Below the pieces are notes generated by a model. That model worked only from the letters and a program-made list of their open reading frames with translations. It did not search any database and was not told the origin of the DNA. 64,000 nt of DNA, from NCBI RefSeq assembly GCF_023130475.1, contig NZ_JAKHEX010000002.1, forward strand, positions 124,001 through 188,000, read 5' to 3'. Shown here piece by piece: positions 38,496 through 46,725 of this stretch (its first letter is position 1; each line of letters begins with the position of its first letter). Origin of the DNA: Aciditerrimonas ferrireducens (GTDB taxonomy: Bacteria > Actinomycetota > Acidimicrobiia > Acidimicrobiales > UBA8190). Both the position numbers and the translations under genes were made by a program.

Positions 38496-38621
38496 GACGA
38501 CCTCCCGTTGCGACGCCACCATGGGGGCTCACCTGGAGTCGGGGTTCCCCCCGATGGTGTCCTACCCGAAGGGCGACCGGGGACCGCCCTGCCCCGGCCC
38601 GATGGGAGTGCGGCGAGGCGA

Positions 38622-40241
38622 TCAGCCTCCGGCAGCCTGCTCGACCAGCCGGCGGGCGACGACCTTGAGGGCCAGGGTCTCGTCGGCGCCCTCGAAGATG
38701 GAGAGCACCCGGGCGTCCACGAAGTAGCGGCTGACCGGGTACTCCTCGGCGTAGCCCATGCCGCCGTGGAGCTGCATGGCCTCCCGGGTGACCCACTCGG
38801 CGGCTCGGCAGACGTAGGCCTTGGCCATGGAGGCCTCGAGGCTGCCCTCGCCCTTGGCCATGAGGCGGGCCACCTCGTAGGCCAGCTGGCGGGACATCTG
38901 GATGAGGGCGGCCATGCGGGTCAGCTTCGCCCGGGTGAGCTGGTAGTCGAGGATGGGGTGCCCGAAGACCACCCGGTTCGCGGCGTAGGCCATGGCCGCC
39001 TCGTAGGCGGCCTGCATGACCCCGAGGGCCCGGGCCGCGGTCTGGAGGCGGCCGTTCTCGAACCCGGCCATCTGCAGGTAGAAGCCGCGACCCAGGCCGG
39101 CCTCCCCGCCGATGAGATGGTCGGCCGGCACGAACCAGTCCTCGAAGGCGATCTCGTAGGAGTGCATGCCGCGATACCCCAGGGTGTCGATGGGCCGGCC
39201 CTCCATGCGGCCGGGGCCACCGCTGAACCCCTGGGCGAGGGGGTCCTGGGTGAAGACAAACCCCTTGCCGTCCCCCCGGGGCTTCTCGACGATGAACAGC
39301 GAAAGCCCTCGGTGGGCCTTGCTGCGGTCCGGGTCGGTCCGGGCCAAGAGCATGAGCACGTCGGCCCGGGCGGCGAAGGTGCACCAGGTCTTCACCCCGT
39401 TGATCCGAAAGCCACCCTCCACCGGGGTGGCGCTGGTGGTGATCCGGGCCACGTCCGAGCCGTAGTCCGGTTCGGTCACCGCCACCGCCGGCATGACCTC
39501 GCCGCTGGCGAGCTTGGGCAGCCAGGTGCGCTTCTGCTCCTCGGTGCCCCCGGCGAGCAGGGCCCGGGCGAGGATCTCGGGCCGGGTGATGAGGGAGCCG
39601 CCCGCCCCGAGGGAGGCCTTCGAGAGCTCCTCGGTGGCCACCACCATGCCGAGGTAATCGTGCTCCCCGCCGCTGGCGAACCCGCCGTACTCCTCGGGGA
39701 TCGAGAGACCGAGGGCGCCGAGCTCGGCCAGACCGGCGATGATCTCCTCGGGGATGTCGGCGTTGGCCCGATGGATGTGCTCGGCCCGGGGAGCCAGCTG
39801 CTCCTCGGCGAAACGCCGGAAGGTGTCCCGGACCAGCTCGAAGTCGGGGTCGAGGTGCCGGTCGCCCTCGACGCCGCAGAGCGCGGCGAGGGTCTCGGGC
39901 CGTCGCCAGGTGGCGAGGAAGGCGCGGGCCGGCGCCAGCCAGTCGGGGTCCACGCCCCAGGCCTCCTCCCGCCCGACGACCCGCCCGGCCAGTTCGGCCA
40001 GGGCGTCGGCCACGAAGACGCAAGCCAGCGCGGCCTCTTCGGGGCCGCTCGCGCCGTAGACCAAGGCGGCCTGGGCGGTACGAACGGCAGCAGCGGCGTG
40101 GGCCAGGTCGTAGGCCACGACCTGGTGCTCGTCCAGGTCGGTTCCGCTCGCCAGGCGAGCCGCCGCCGCCTGGGTCACGGCCAGGGCGCAGTCGGTGGCG
40201 GACCGGGCCGCTTCGAGGTCGGCAGGGGGGATGGCAGGCAC
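38622..40241 (-). CDS. mcd: acyl-CoA dehydrogenase, (2S)-methylsuccinyl-CoA dehydrogenase-like
   Basis: A 539-aa acyl-CoA dehydrogenase with an N-terminal extension of about 150 residues (helical, from ADLEAARSATDCALAVTQ), the diagnostic length of Mcd. Core motifs: LGLSIPEEYGGFASGG, AVTEPDYGSDVARI (FAD/substrate), INGVKTWCTFAARADV, LQTAARALGVMQAAYE and MQLHGGMGYAEEYPVSRYF with the catalytic Glu close by in SIFEGADE. It would oxidise methylsuccinyl-CoA to mesaconyl-CoA in the ethylmalonyl-CoA pathway. A TAACCT box lies 7 nt before the GTG start. Without Ccr and Ecm in view the exact substrate remains an inference. Confidence 0.87.
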   Translation of the reverse strand: MPAIPPADLEAARSATDCALAVTQAAAARLASGTDLDEHQVVAYDLAHAAAAVRTAQAALVYGASGPEEAALACVFVADALAELAGRVVGREEAWGVDPDWLAPARAFLATWRRPETLAALCGVEGDRHLDPDFELVRDTFRRFAEEQLAPRAEHIHRANADIPEEIIAGLAELGALGLSIPEEYGGFASGGEHDYLGMVVATEELSKASLGAGGSLITRPEILARALLAGGTEEQKRTWLPKLASGEVMPAVAVTEPDYGSDVARITTSATPVEGGFRINGVKTWCTFAARADVLMLLARTDPDRSKAHRGLSLFIVEKPRGDGKGFVFTQDPLAQGFSGGPGRMEGRPIDTLGYRGMHSYEIAFEDWFVPADHLIGGEAGLGRGFYLQMAGFENGRLQTAARALGVMQAAYEAAMAYAANRVVFGHPILDYQLTRAKLTRMAALIQMSRQLAYEVARLMAKGEGSLEASMAKAYVCRAAEWVTREAMQLHGGMGYAEEYPVSRYFVDARVLSIFEGADETLALKVVARRLVEQAAGG

Positions 40242-40248
40242 GCCCCGG

Positions 40249-40254
40249 AGGTTA
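40249..40254 (-). promoter_or_regulatory. putative -10 box (TAACCT) for the mcd-like gene
   Basis: On the minus strand TAACCT is separated by 7 nt from the GTG at 40241. No Shine-Dalgarno sequence lies between, so a leaderless mRNA is likely. Confidence 0.4.
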
Positions 40255-40311
40255 CCCCGCCGTCACTGGGGGCCCCGTGGGGGCGGGTGCCGTGGGGCTG
40301 GCCCGAGCGGT

Positions 40312-40980
40312 TCAGGCCAGGCCCGACGGCCCGTCGGGGTCGGGGGATCGACGGGCGAGGACGGTCACCAAGGGGGGCAGGAGGACGGGGTCGTCCTCGG
40401 GGGGCACGCCGGTGAGCTCGGCCAGGTAGTCGTGGACCGGTCCGGGGCCGGCTCCGGCGGGGGCCTCGGCCCAGGCGTCCACCAAGGCGAGCCCGGCCCG
40501 CTGGACGAGGGCCGGGAGGACCGCCCCGACGTCGGGGTGGCGGGCGTCGGGCATCGAGAGCGGTCGGCCAGCCACGCGACCGGCGGAGGTGACCGGCTCC
40601 TGGGCCACGACGAAGCCCCCCGGTCGCACCACGCTGGCCATGCGCCGAAGGGCCACGAGGGGATCCCGGACGTGGATGAGCAGGAAGCGGCAGAAGGCGA
40701 GGTCGACCGTCTCGGGCAGGACGAGGTCCTCGACCGCTTGGGTGAGGGCCACGACTTGGGCGAAGGCCGCCGCTTGGGCGGCGACCTCGTCGCGGGCCCG
40801 GGGATCGCTGTCGACCGCGTAGACCCGGCCGTCCTGGCCGACGAGCTCGGCCAGTGCCACGGTCACGTCGCCTTGGCCGGCTCCCACGTCGACGCAGCGC
40901 CAGCCCCGACCGACGCCCAAGCGGGCCAGGGCGGTGGCCAGGGGCCGGCGATAGACGTCGTCCCGGAGGGCGTGGGGCAC
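40312..40980 (-). CDS. class I SAM-dependent methyltransferase
   Basis: A protein of about 222 aa with the SAM-binding motif CVDVGAGQGDVTVAL, acidic loop YAVDSDPRA, motif LAFCRFLLIHVRDP and post-motif VVRPGGFVVAQEP, typical of small-molecule methyltransferases. Two GTG starts are possible, 40989 and 40980. The first lies inside a TAGCGT box whose spacing (7 nt) fits the second, so 40980 is preferred. Substrate unknown. Confidence 0.85.
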   Translation of the reverse strand: MPHALRDDVYRRPLATALARLGVGRGWRCVDVGAGQGDVTVALAELVGQDGRVYAVDSDPRARDEVAAQAAAFAQVVALTQAVEDLVLPETVDLAFCRFLLIHVRDPLVALRRMASVVRPGGFVVAQEPVTSAGRVAGRPLSMPDARHPDVGAVLPALVQRAGLALVDAWAEAPAGAGPGPVHDYLAELTGVPPEDDPVLLPPLVTVLARRSPDPDGPSGLA

Positions 40981-41079
40981 GGGGGCCACGCTAGCGGTCC
41001 CGCCCGCCTCGCCAGGGCCTGCTTGGACCCACCGGGCGGGGCCGGAGCCTGCGGGTGCTGGCGGCTAGCCTGCGGCCCC

Positions 41080-41508
41080 GTGAAGGTCACCATGCTCCTG
41101 TGCGACGCGGCCCAGGTCGCCGACGGCAAGCTCTACATCCTCGGTGGCGGCTGGTCGCTCACCGGCCCGGAGCCCGTGCCCTCGGCCATCGCCTTGAAGG
41201 TCGAGGTCGGATGGCACGAGGTGGACACCCCGCATCACTGGGAGCTGTTCCTCGAGGACGCCGACGGCCGTCCCGTGCTCGTGGCGACCCCCGAGGGCAG
41301 CCAGCCGGTCGAGGTCCGAGGAGAGTTCCAGGTGACCCGCCCGACCACCGTCCCCGAGGGCACGCCCATCGACGTCGCGCTCGCGGTCAACCTGGGTCCG
41401 CTGCCGCTCGAGCCCGACAGCCGTTACATCTGGCGGCTCTCGATCGACGGCGAGGCGAACGAGGACTGGGCGCTGGCCTTCACGACCCGGCCGCTGCCCC
41501 CGGCCTGA
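41080..41508 (+). CDS. DUF6941-family protein
   Basis: A 142-aa protein beginning VKVTMLLCDAAQVADGKLYI and LGGGWSLTGPEPVPSAIAL, the hallmark of the DUF6941 family, small beta-rich proteins of unknown function. The C-terminus RYIWRLSIDGEANEDWALAF matches too. TAGCCT lies 8 nt before the GTG. Confidence 0.85.
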   Translation: MKVTMLLCDAAQVADGKLYILGGGWSLTGPEPVPSAIALKVEVGWHEVDTPHHWELFLEDADGRPVLVATPEGSQPVEVRGEFQVTRPTTVPEGTPIDVALAVNLGPLPLEPDSRYIWRLSIDGEANEDWALAFTTRPLPPA

Positions 41509-41520
41509 GCGAAGGCCGCC

Positions 41521-43176
41521 GTGACGGCGGGGCAGGGGGGGGACGCACGGTCGGTCGGTCCGGTCTTGCGGCGAGTGGGGGGCGCGATCGTCACCCTCGC
41601 CGGCTGCGCCTTGCTGGGGGACCGGGCGGTCGCTGGTGGCCAGCGGGCCGTGGCCGTGGCTGCGGGAGCCGGTGCTCCCCCGTTCGCCCTCTGGCGGGGC
41701 GTCGTGGCGATCGGGCTCCTCGCGGTGGTCGGGCTGCTGCCGGCCTGGCGCCTGGCGGGCCGACGACCCGTGGCGCTCTTCCTGGCTCCGTGTCTCGGCG
41801 GGGCGATCGCGGGGGTGTCGGCTGCGGTGACCGTCGGGGTGGCCAGCGAGCCGCTGCGCTGGTTCGTGGCCTTCGCCGCGGCCGCCAACGCTGCGGCCGC
41901 CGCGTCCCTGGCGGCACCGGCGGAGCGCAGGGCCGAAGCCCCCCCGGGGACCCGGGCCCGGAGTCGGAACCTCGGGCGGCTGGCACTCGAGGCCGCACCG
42001 GTGCTGCTCGGCGTGGCCCTGGCCGGTTCGGCCCTCGCCGGCCGGGGAGCGGCGGCGGGGGCCACCGAGCACTGGCTCCCCCTCGCCGGGCTGCTGGTGC
42101 GGGGCCACCGGGCCCTGCAGCCCGCCCTGGCGAGCCCGGCCGAGGCCCAGCGGCTGCTCGCCTCGCCGCTCGGGGCAGGGGTCGGAGCGGTCACGTGGCT
42201 GGTCACGCGCTCCCGCTCGCCCTTGTTGGCCACCTGGGCGGTCGGCGGGGTGGTCCTGGCGGCCCTCGGGGTCGGGGGTGCTGCGATGACCGAGGCGGTC
42301 CAGGCGGCCTGGGCGAGCGGTCGGAGCCGGCGGCTGGTCGGTGCCCTGCTGGGGATGGCCTGGGTGCTGGCAGGTGCGGCGCTGCTGGGGGCCGAGCTGG
42401 TCGATGGGTCCCTCGGTGCCCTCTGGGCGGTCCCGGCGGCCTCGGCCGTCCTCCTCGGGCTCGTGGTGCCCTGGCAGGGCTGGAGCGTGCGGGCCGCTTT
42501 GCTGCTCGGCGTGGTCGGGGCGCTGGCCGCGCCGATGGGGTCGGTGGCCATGGTCGGCTTGGTGCTGGCCCTGGTGCTTCGGCGCCGGGTCCTCGGCCGC
42601 CGGGGCCTGTTGGCCGGGGTGGTGGGTACGGCCGGTCTGCTCGCCGGGGTGGCCGCCGCGGTGGCCTGGCCGGTGGTGGCCGCCCTGAAGGGCGCGGCAG
42701 TGGTCCGGGTCGGGCCCGCCCCGGGCTCGATCCCGACCCGTCTGGACGACGCGTGGCACGAGGTGGTGGCCGCCGGGCTCTGGCCGGCCGGCCTGGGCCT
42801 CGCGGTGGCCGTCGTCGGCCTGCTCGTCGTGGGCCGGCAGCGGGGGGTCGTCGGCGGGGGCAGTGCCGGGGTGGTCGCCGTGGGCCTCCTCGTGCTGGCC
42901 GCTGCCCTGGTGGCCGAAGGGTGGGATGCCCCGGTGCTCCAGCCGCTCGTCGACACCGCGCCGGCGCGCGCCGGAACGTTCTGCGGCCTGGTGGGTCTGG
43001 CGCTGGCTGGTCGCTGGGCGGCTGGCGGGCTGGCGGCGGCCAGCCGGGCCAGCTCGAGCCCGCCGGCCGACGGCCCAGCACCGGTCGTCGAACCGGGCGA
43101 TCAGGGCCGGGTCGATCCCGCGGGCAGCGGCCCGTTGGACGGGGACGGTCCCGGCGGGCTACACCGAGCGCCATGA
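41521..43176 (+). CDS. large Ala/Val/Gly-rich integral membrane protein, unknown function
   Basis: A 551-aa protein with perhaps 13-14 hydrophobic segments, such as ALWRGVVAIGLLAVVGLLPA, LLATWAVGGVVLAALGVG, LLGMAWVLAGAALLGAELV, AALLLGVVGALAAPMGSVAM, LLAGVVGTAGLLAGVAAAVA and LGLAVAVVGLLVVGRQRG. No transporter or enzyme motif is recognised. The gene sits 12 nt after the DUF6941 gene and its stop overlaps the MaoC start (ATGA), so the three may form an operon. The C-terminal 40 residues are hydrophilic and Pro/Gly/Asp-rich. Confidence 0.6.
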   Translation: MTAGQGGDARSVGPVLRRVGGAIVTLAGCALLGDRAVAGGQRAVAVAAGAGAPPFALWRGVVAIGLLAVVGLLPAWRLAGRRPVALFLAPCLGGAIAGVSAAVTVGVASEPLRWFVAFAAAANAAAAASLAAPAERRAEAPPGTRARSRNLGRLALEAAPVLLGVALAGSALAGRGAAAGATEHWLPLAGLLVRGHRALQPALASPAEAQRLLASPLGAGVGAVTWLVTRSRSPLLATWAVGGVVLAALGVGGAAMTEAVQAAWASGRSRRLVGALLGMAWVLAGAALLGAELVDGSLGALWAVPAASAVLLGLVVPWQGWSVRAALLLGVVGALAAPMGSVAMVGLVLALVLRRRVLGRRGLLAGVVGTAGLLAGVAAAVAWPVVAALKGAAVVRVGPAPGSIPTRLDDAWHEVVAAGLWPAGLGLAVAVVGLLVVGRQRGVVGGGSAGVVAVGLLVLAAALVAEGWDAPVLQPLVDTAPARAGTFCGLVGLALAGRWAAGGLAAASRASSSPPADGPAPVVEPGDQGRVDPAGSGPLDGDGPGGLHRAP

Positions 43177-43633
43177 CGACCTACGACCGACCCTTCGGCC
43201 GCTGCTTCGAGGACTTCGAGGTGGGCGACGTCTACCGACACTGGCCCGGCAAGACCATCACCGAGTACGACGACCACCTGTTCTGCATGCTGACCATGAA
43301 CCACCATCCCCTGCACACCAACGAGTGGTTCGCGGCCCACGAGACCGTCCACGGGCGCAACGTGGTCGTGGGGAACCTGGTCTACTCCTTGGTGCTCGGC
43401 ATGTCGGTGCCCGACGTGAGCGGGTCGGCCATCGCCAACCTCGAGGTGGAGTCCCTCGTGCACAAGCACCCGACGTTCCACGGCGACACCATCTACGCCG
43501 AGACCAAGGTCTTGGACAAGGTGCCCTCGTCGTCGAAGCCGGACCGGGGGGCTTCCGGCGCAAGGTGATGGTCTGGAAGCGTGAGGCCCTCCCGGCCAGG
43601 CGGCGCCCCTACGGCGACGACGTCTGGTCCTGA
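43173..43633 (+). pseudogene. MaoC-family hydratase (mesaconyl-CoA hydratase-like), frameshifted by an apparent 52-bp deletion
   Basis: The first frame (to 43568) reads like actinobacterial MaoC proteins of the ethylmalonyl-CoA pathway: FEDFEVGDVYRHWPGKTITE, DDHLFCMLTMNHHPLHTNEW (hydratase Asp/His region), NVVVGNLVYSLVLGMSVPDV, THE hot-dog helix region KHPTFHGDTIYAETKVLDKV and SSSKPDRG. It then runs into unrelated residues and a stop. The expected ending FRRKVMVWKREALPARRRP is present in another frame, from about 43552 to the TGA at 43633. Compared with the family, about 18 residues between DRG and FRRKV are reduced to 2 nt. It may be a recent true mutation or an assembly error. Confidence 0.8.
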
Positions 43634-44522
43634 CGCCCCGGCCGCCGCCGGAGCGTTCCAGGCGGCGGTGCTCGAGGCGTCGGCCCGGCTCCGGCCCTGG
43701 CCGTGGCGGACCACCCGGGATCCCTGGGCGGTGCTGGTCAGCGAGGTCATGCTGCAGCAGACCCAGGCCGCTCGGGTGGTGGGACCCTACGGCAGGTTCC
43801 TCGACCGCTTCCCGACCCCAGCGGCCTGCGCGGCGGCCAGCCCGGCCGAGGTGCTGCGGTGCTGGGCCGGCCTGGGCTACAACCGTCGGGCGCTGGCCCT
43901 CCAGCGGGCGGCGGTCCGGATCGTCGACGAGCACGGCGGCCAGGTGCCCAGCGACGTCGCTGCCCTCGAGGGGCTGCCGGGGGTCGGGGCCTACACGGCA
44001 CGGGCGGTGCTCTGCTTCGCCTTCGGCCAGCCGGTGGGGGTGGTCGACACGAACGTCCGCCGGGTCCTCCAACGGGCCTGGCTGGGGCGGGCCGTCCCGC
44101 CCCGGACCCTGCAGGCCGAGGCCGACCGGCTGGTGCCGGCCGAGCGGGCCTGGGACTACCACCAGGCGCTGATGGACCTCGGGGCCCAGACCTGCACGAG
44201 CCGGCGGCCCCGCTGCGCGGCCTGCCCCCTGGCCGGGCTCTGCCGATGGCGGGCAGCCGGCCATCGCGGGCCGGACCCCGGCGGAGGGATGGCCCGGCAA
44301 GGACCCTTCGAGGGTTCGGACCGCCAGGGGCGGGGTCGCCTGGTGGCTGCCTTGCGCCAGGGCCCGGTCCCTGCGGGGGCGTGGGCCGAGGCGGCCGGGT
44401 GGCCCGATGAGCCCGATCGGGCAGCCCGGATCGCGGCCCGCCTGATCCGAGACGGCCTGGCCGAGCTCGACGCCGCCGGGTCGTTGCGCCTGGCCGGCGA
44501 CCGAGCCGGGGTCGACGGCTAG
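43581..44522 (+). CDS. mutY: A/G-specific adenine glycosylase MutY
   Basis: A 313-aa HhH-GPD glycosylase that removes adenine opposite 8-oxoguanine. LRPWPWRTTRDPWAVLVSEV and MLQQTQAARVVGPYGRFL are typical, the HhH is LEGLPGVGAYTARAV with catalytic Asp in GVVDTNVRRVLQR, and the [4Fe-4S] Cys pattern C-x6-C-x2-C-x5-C is CTSRRPRCAACPLAGLC. The C-terminal NUDIX-like 8-oxoG-recognition domain of E. coli MutY is absent, replaced by a short helical tail, as in other actinobacteria. The GTG start lies inside the remnant of the MaoC gene; a later start is possible. Confidence 0.9.
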   Translation: MRPSRPGGAPTATTSGPDAPAAAGAFQAAVLEASARLRPWPWRTTRDPWAVLVSEVMLQQTQAARVVGPYGRFLDRFPTPAACAAASPAEVLRCWAGLGYNRRALALQRAAVRIVDEHGGQVPSDVAALEGLPGVGAYTARAVLCFAFGQPVGVVDTNVRRVLQRAWLGRAVPPRTLQAEADRLVPAERAWDYHQALMDLGAQTCTSRRPRCAACPLAGLCRWRAAGHRGPDPGGGMARQGPFEGSDRQGRGRLVAALRQGPVPAGAWAEAAGWPDEPDRAARIAARLIRDGLAELDAAGSLRLAGDRAGVDG

Positions 44523-44593
44523 CCTGCCCGGCGCGGGGCCGGGCCCAGAGTGCCGCGCACGGGCGGCGCCGGAGGAGAGGAGCGAGGGCAGCG

Positions 44594-45553
44594 GTGCGAG
44601 TGACCTTCTACGGTGTCCGGGGCTCCTGCCCCTGCTCCAGCGAGGGCCACCGGCGCTACGGCGGGAACACGGCGTGCGTGGCGGTCGAGCTCGGGCCGGG
44701 CGAGCCGACCCTGATCCTGGACCTCGGGACCGGCCTGCGACCCCTGGGGCTGGAGCTGGCCGACCGCGTGGGGGCGAGCGAGGCGGACCGACGCTTCGTG
44801 GCCCTGCTGTCGCACCTGCACTGGGACCACCTCATCGGCCTGCCCTTCTTCGAGCCCATCCTCCAGATCGGTGGTCACCTCGACGTCTACGGCCCGGCCC
44901 AGGAGGAGGGGACCATCCAGGAGGTGGTGGACGCCGTGGTGAAACCGCCGTTCTTCCCGGTGCAGGTGGGCGAGCTGAAGGGGGCGGTGGCCTTCCACGA
45001 CCTGGCGGAGGGGACCCTCCAGATCGGCGGTGCCCGGGTCCTGGCTCGCTGGGTGCCCCACAGCGGTCGGACCCTGGGGTTCCGGGTGGAGGCGGATGGC
45101 GCCACCCTCGCCTACCTTTCGGACCACCAGCAGCCCGAGGACGACCGGGTCGTCGACCCTGGGGTGCTGGCCCTCTGCGACGGGGCAGACCTGGTGATCC
45201 ACGACGCCCAGTACACGGCGGGGGAGCTGCGGGCGAAGGCGGACTGGGGCCACTCGACCCCGGCCTACGCCGTCCACGTGGCGGCTGCCGCCGGGGCCCG
45301 GACCCTGGTCCTGTTCCACCACGATCCCCGACACCTCGACGAGCAGCTCGACGCCATGTGGGCGGCAGCCCAGGCCGAGCCGGAGGCCGCCACGTTGGCC
45401 AGGGTGCTCTCGGCACAGGAGGGCATGGTGCTCGAGGTCCAGCCCGGGACGGTCACACCGTCGTCCGGGCACGAGGCGCGCCGGCAGGGGCCAGGGGTGG
45501 ACGGCCCAGGGTCGGACGGCCCAGGGGCGGACGGCCCAGGGGAGCAGGGGTGA
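44594..45553 (+). CDS. MBL-fold metallo-hydrolase
   Basis: A 319-aa metallo-beta-lactamase-fold protein of the group beginning MRVTFYGVRGSCPCSSEGHR. The metal motif is LLSHLHWDHLIGLPFF (HxHxDH), followed by RWVPHSGRTLGFRVE, YLSDHQQPED and VIHDAQYTAGELRAK, with a last His ligand in VLFHHDPRH. Substrate is unknown, possibly a cyclic nucleotide or phosphodiester as in related proteins. The C-terminus consists of a short DGPG repeat. The GTG follows a GGAGAGGAG site; the stop overlaps the flavin reductase start. Confidence 0.88.
   Translation: MRVTFYGVRGSCPCSSEGHRRYGGNTACVAVELGPGEPTLILDLGTGLRPLGLELADRVGASEADRRFVALLSHLHWDHLIGLPFFEPILQIGGHLDVYGPAQEEGTIQEVVDAVVKPPFFPVQVGELKGAVAFHDLAEGTLQIGGARVLARWVPHSGRTLGFRVEADGATLAYLSDHQQPEDDRVVDPGVLALCDGADLVIHDAQYTAGELRAKADWGHSTPAYAVHVAAAAGARTLVLFHHDPRHLDEQLDAMWAAAQAEPEAATLARVLSAQEGMVLEVQPGTVTPSSGHEARRQGPGVDGPGSDGPGADGPGEQG
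45499..45541 (+). repeat. three direct repeats of GGACGGCCCAGGG, period 15 bp
   Basis: Copies at 45499-45511, 45514-45526 and 45529-45541 are identical over 13 bp and encode the DGPG repeats at the C-terminus of the MBL-fold protein. Copy number may vary between strains through slippage. Confidence 0.85.
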
Positions 45554-46104
45554 GCGCCGGGGCGGCCGGCGAGCCGGCCCCCGTCGGGCCCGGAGCCGAG
45601 GCCTTCAAGGCGGTCCTCGGCCGCTTCGCCACCGGGGTGACGGTGGTGACCGCCACCACCGTCGAGGGCCCAGTGGGCTTCACCTGCCAGGCCTTCACCT
45701 CCCTGTCGCTCCAGCCGCCCCTGGTGGCCCTGGCCCCGGCGAAGGGTTCGACCTCCTGGCCGCGGATCGCCCAGGCCGGCGCGTTCTGCGTGAACGTCCT
45801 GGCCGCGGGTCAAGAAGAGCTCTGCCGTCGCTTCGCCACCCCGGCCGAACCGCCCAGCGCCAAGTTCGACGGCGTGGCCTTCGAGCGGGCCCCCAGCGGC
45901 GCCCCCTTGCTGGGTAGCGTCCTGGCCTGGGTGGACTGCCGGCTCGTGGTCGTCCACGACGCCGGAGACCACGAGCTTGTGGTCGGCGAGGTCCGGGCCT
46001 TGGGGGTTGGCCAGGGCGAGCCCCTCCTCTACTACCGGGGGCGCTTCGGCCGGTTCCTGGCCGCCGAGGGCGAGCCGCCGGGGCCGCTCGGGCCGAGTGA
46101 CTAG
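45550..46104 (+). CDS. flavin reductase domain protein
   Basis: A 184-aa FMN-binding split-barrel protein. FKAVLGRFATGVTVVTATT, GFTCQAFTSLSLQPPLVALA and AFCVNVLAAGQEELCRRFAT match the small component of two-component flavin monooxygenases. It would reduce FMN or FAD with NAD(P)H for a partner oxygenase; none is obvious in the vicinity. The GTG at 45550 overlaps the preceding stop. Confidence 0.9.
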   Translation: MSAGAAGEPAPVGPGAEAFKAVLGRFATGVTVVTATTVEGPVGFTCQAFTSLSLQPPLVALAPAKGSTSWPRIAQAGAFCVNVLAAGQEELCRRFATPAEPPSAKFDGVAFERAPSGAPLLGSVLAWVDCRLVVVHDAGDHELVVGEVRALGVGQGEPLLYYRGRFGRFLAAEGEPPGPLGPSD

Positions 46105-46113
46105 GGTGCCCTC

Positions 46114-46662
46114 GTGGCCCGCCTGACCCCTGCGCCCATCGACGACGTCGTGCTGGTCGAGCCCGAGGTCCACGGAGACGACCGGGGCCGCTTCGTCGAG
46201 ACCTACCGGCGCTCCTGGTTCCCTCTGGGCCGAGAGATGATCCAGGCCAACCGCTCCGAGAAGCGCCAGGGAGCGGTGGTCGGCCTCCACTACCACTTGC
46301 ATCAGGCGGACTACTGGTACGTCCTGCGAGGCCGGGCTCGGGTGGTCCTCCACGACCTGCGGGTGGGCTCGGCGACCGAGGGCGTCACCTGGAGCGTCGA
46401 CCTCGACGGTGCCGAGGACCGGGGCCTGTTCATCCCCCCCGGCGTCGCCCACGGGTTCGCGGCGCTCAGCGACGTCCTGCTGTGGTACCTGGTCGACGGG
46501 TACTACAACCCGGCGGACGAGCTCGGGGTCGCCTACGACGACCCGGCCATCGGCGCCGACTGGGGCCTTCGCGACCCGGTGCTCTCGGCCCGAGACCAGA
46601 ACAATCCCCGACGGGACCAGATCCCCGAAGCCTTTCGACCCCGGGCCGGACTGCGGAGGTAA
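46114..46662 (+). CDS. dTDP-4-dehydrorhamnose 3,5-epimerase-like protein (RmlC family)
   Basis: A 182-aa cupin. DRGRFVETYRRSWF, ANRSEKRQGAVVGLHYHLH (with the catalytic His region), ADYWYVLRGRARVVLHDLR, LFIPPGVAHGFAAL and VDGYYNPADELGVAYDDP match RmlC. The typical RGLHxQ reads VGLHYHL. It acts in making dTDP-rhamnose or a related sugar for the envelope; no other rml gene is in view, so specificity is uncertain. TAGGGT lies 6 nt before the GTG, suggesting a leaderless mRNA. Confidence 0.88.
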   Translation: MARLTPAPIDDVVLVEPEVHGDDRGRFVETYRRSWFPLGREMIQANRSEKRQGAVVGLHYHLHQADYWYVLRGRARVVLHDLRVGSATEGVTWSVDLDGAEDRGLFIPPGVAHGFAALSDVLLWYLVDGYYNPADELGVAYDDPAIGADWGLRDPVLSARDQNNPRRDQIPEAFRPRAGLRR

Positions 46663-46725
46663 GGATCGGGCCGCCGGGGCACGGGGCGCGGCGCGCTCGG
46701 GCGCGCTGCTTGCTTGAATGGGACC

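Noticed and set aside
45499-45541. 15-bp tandem repeat as a possible regulatory or CRISPR-like array
   Set aside because: Only three copies, in frame inside the C-terminal tail of the MBL-fold protein; a simple coding repeat.
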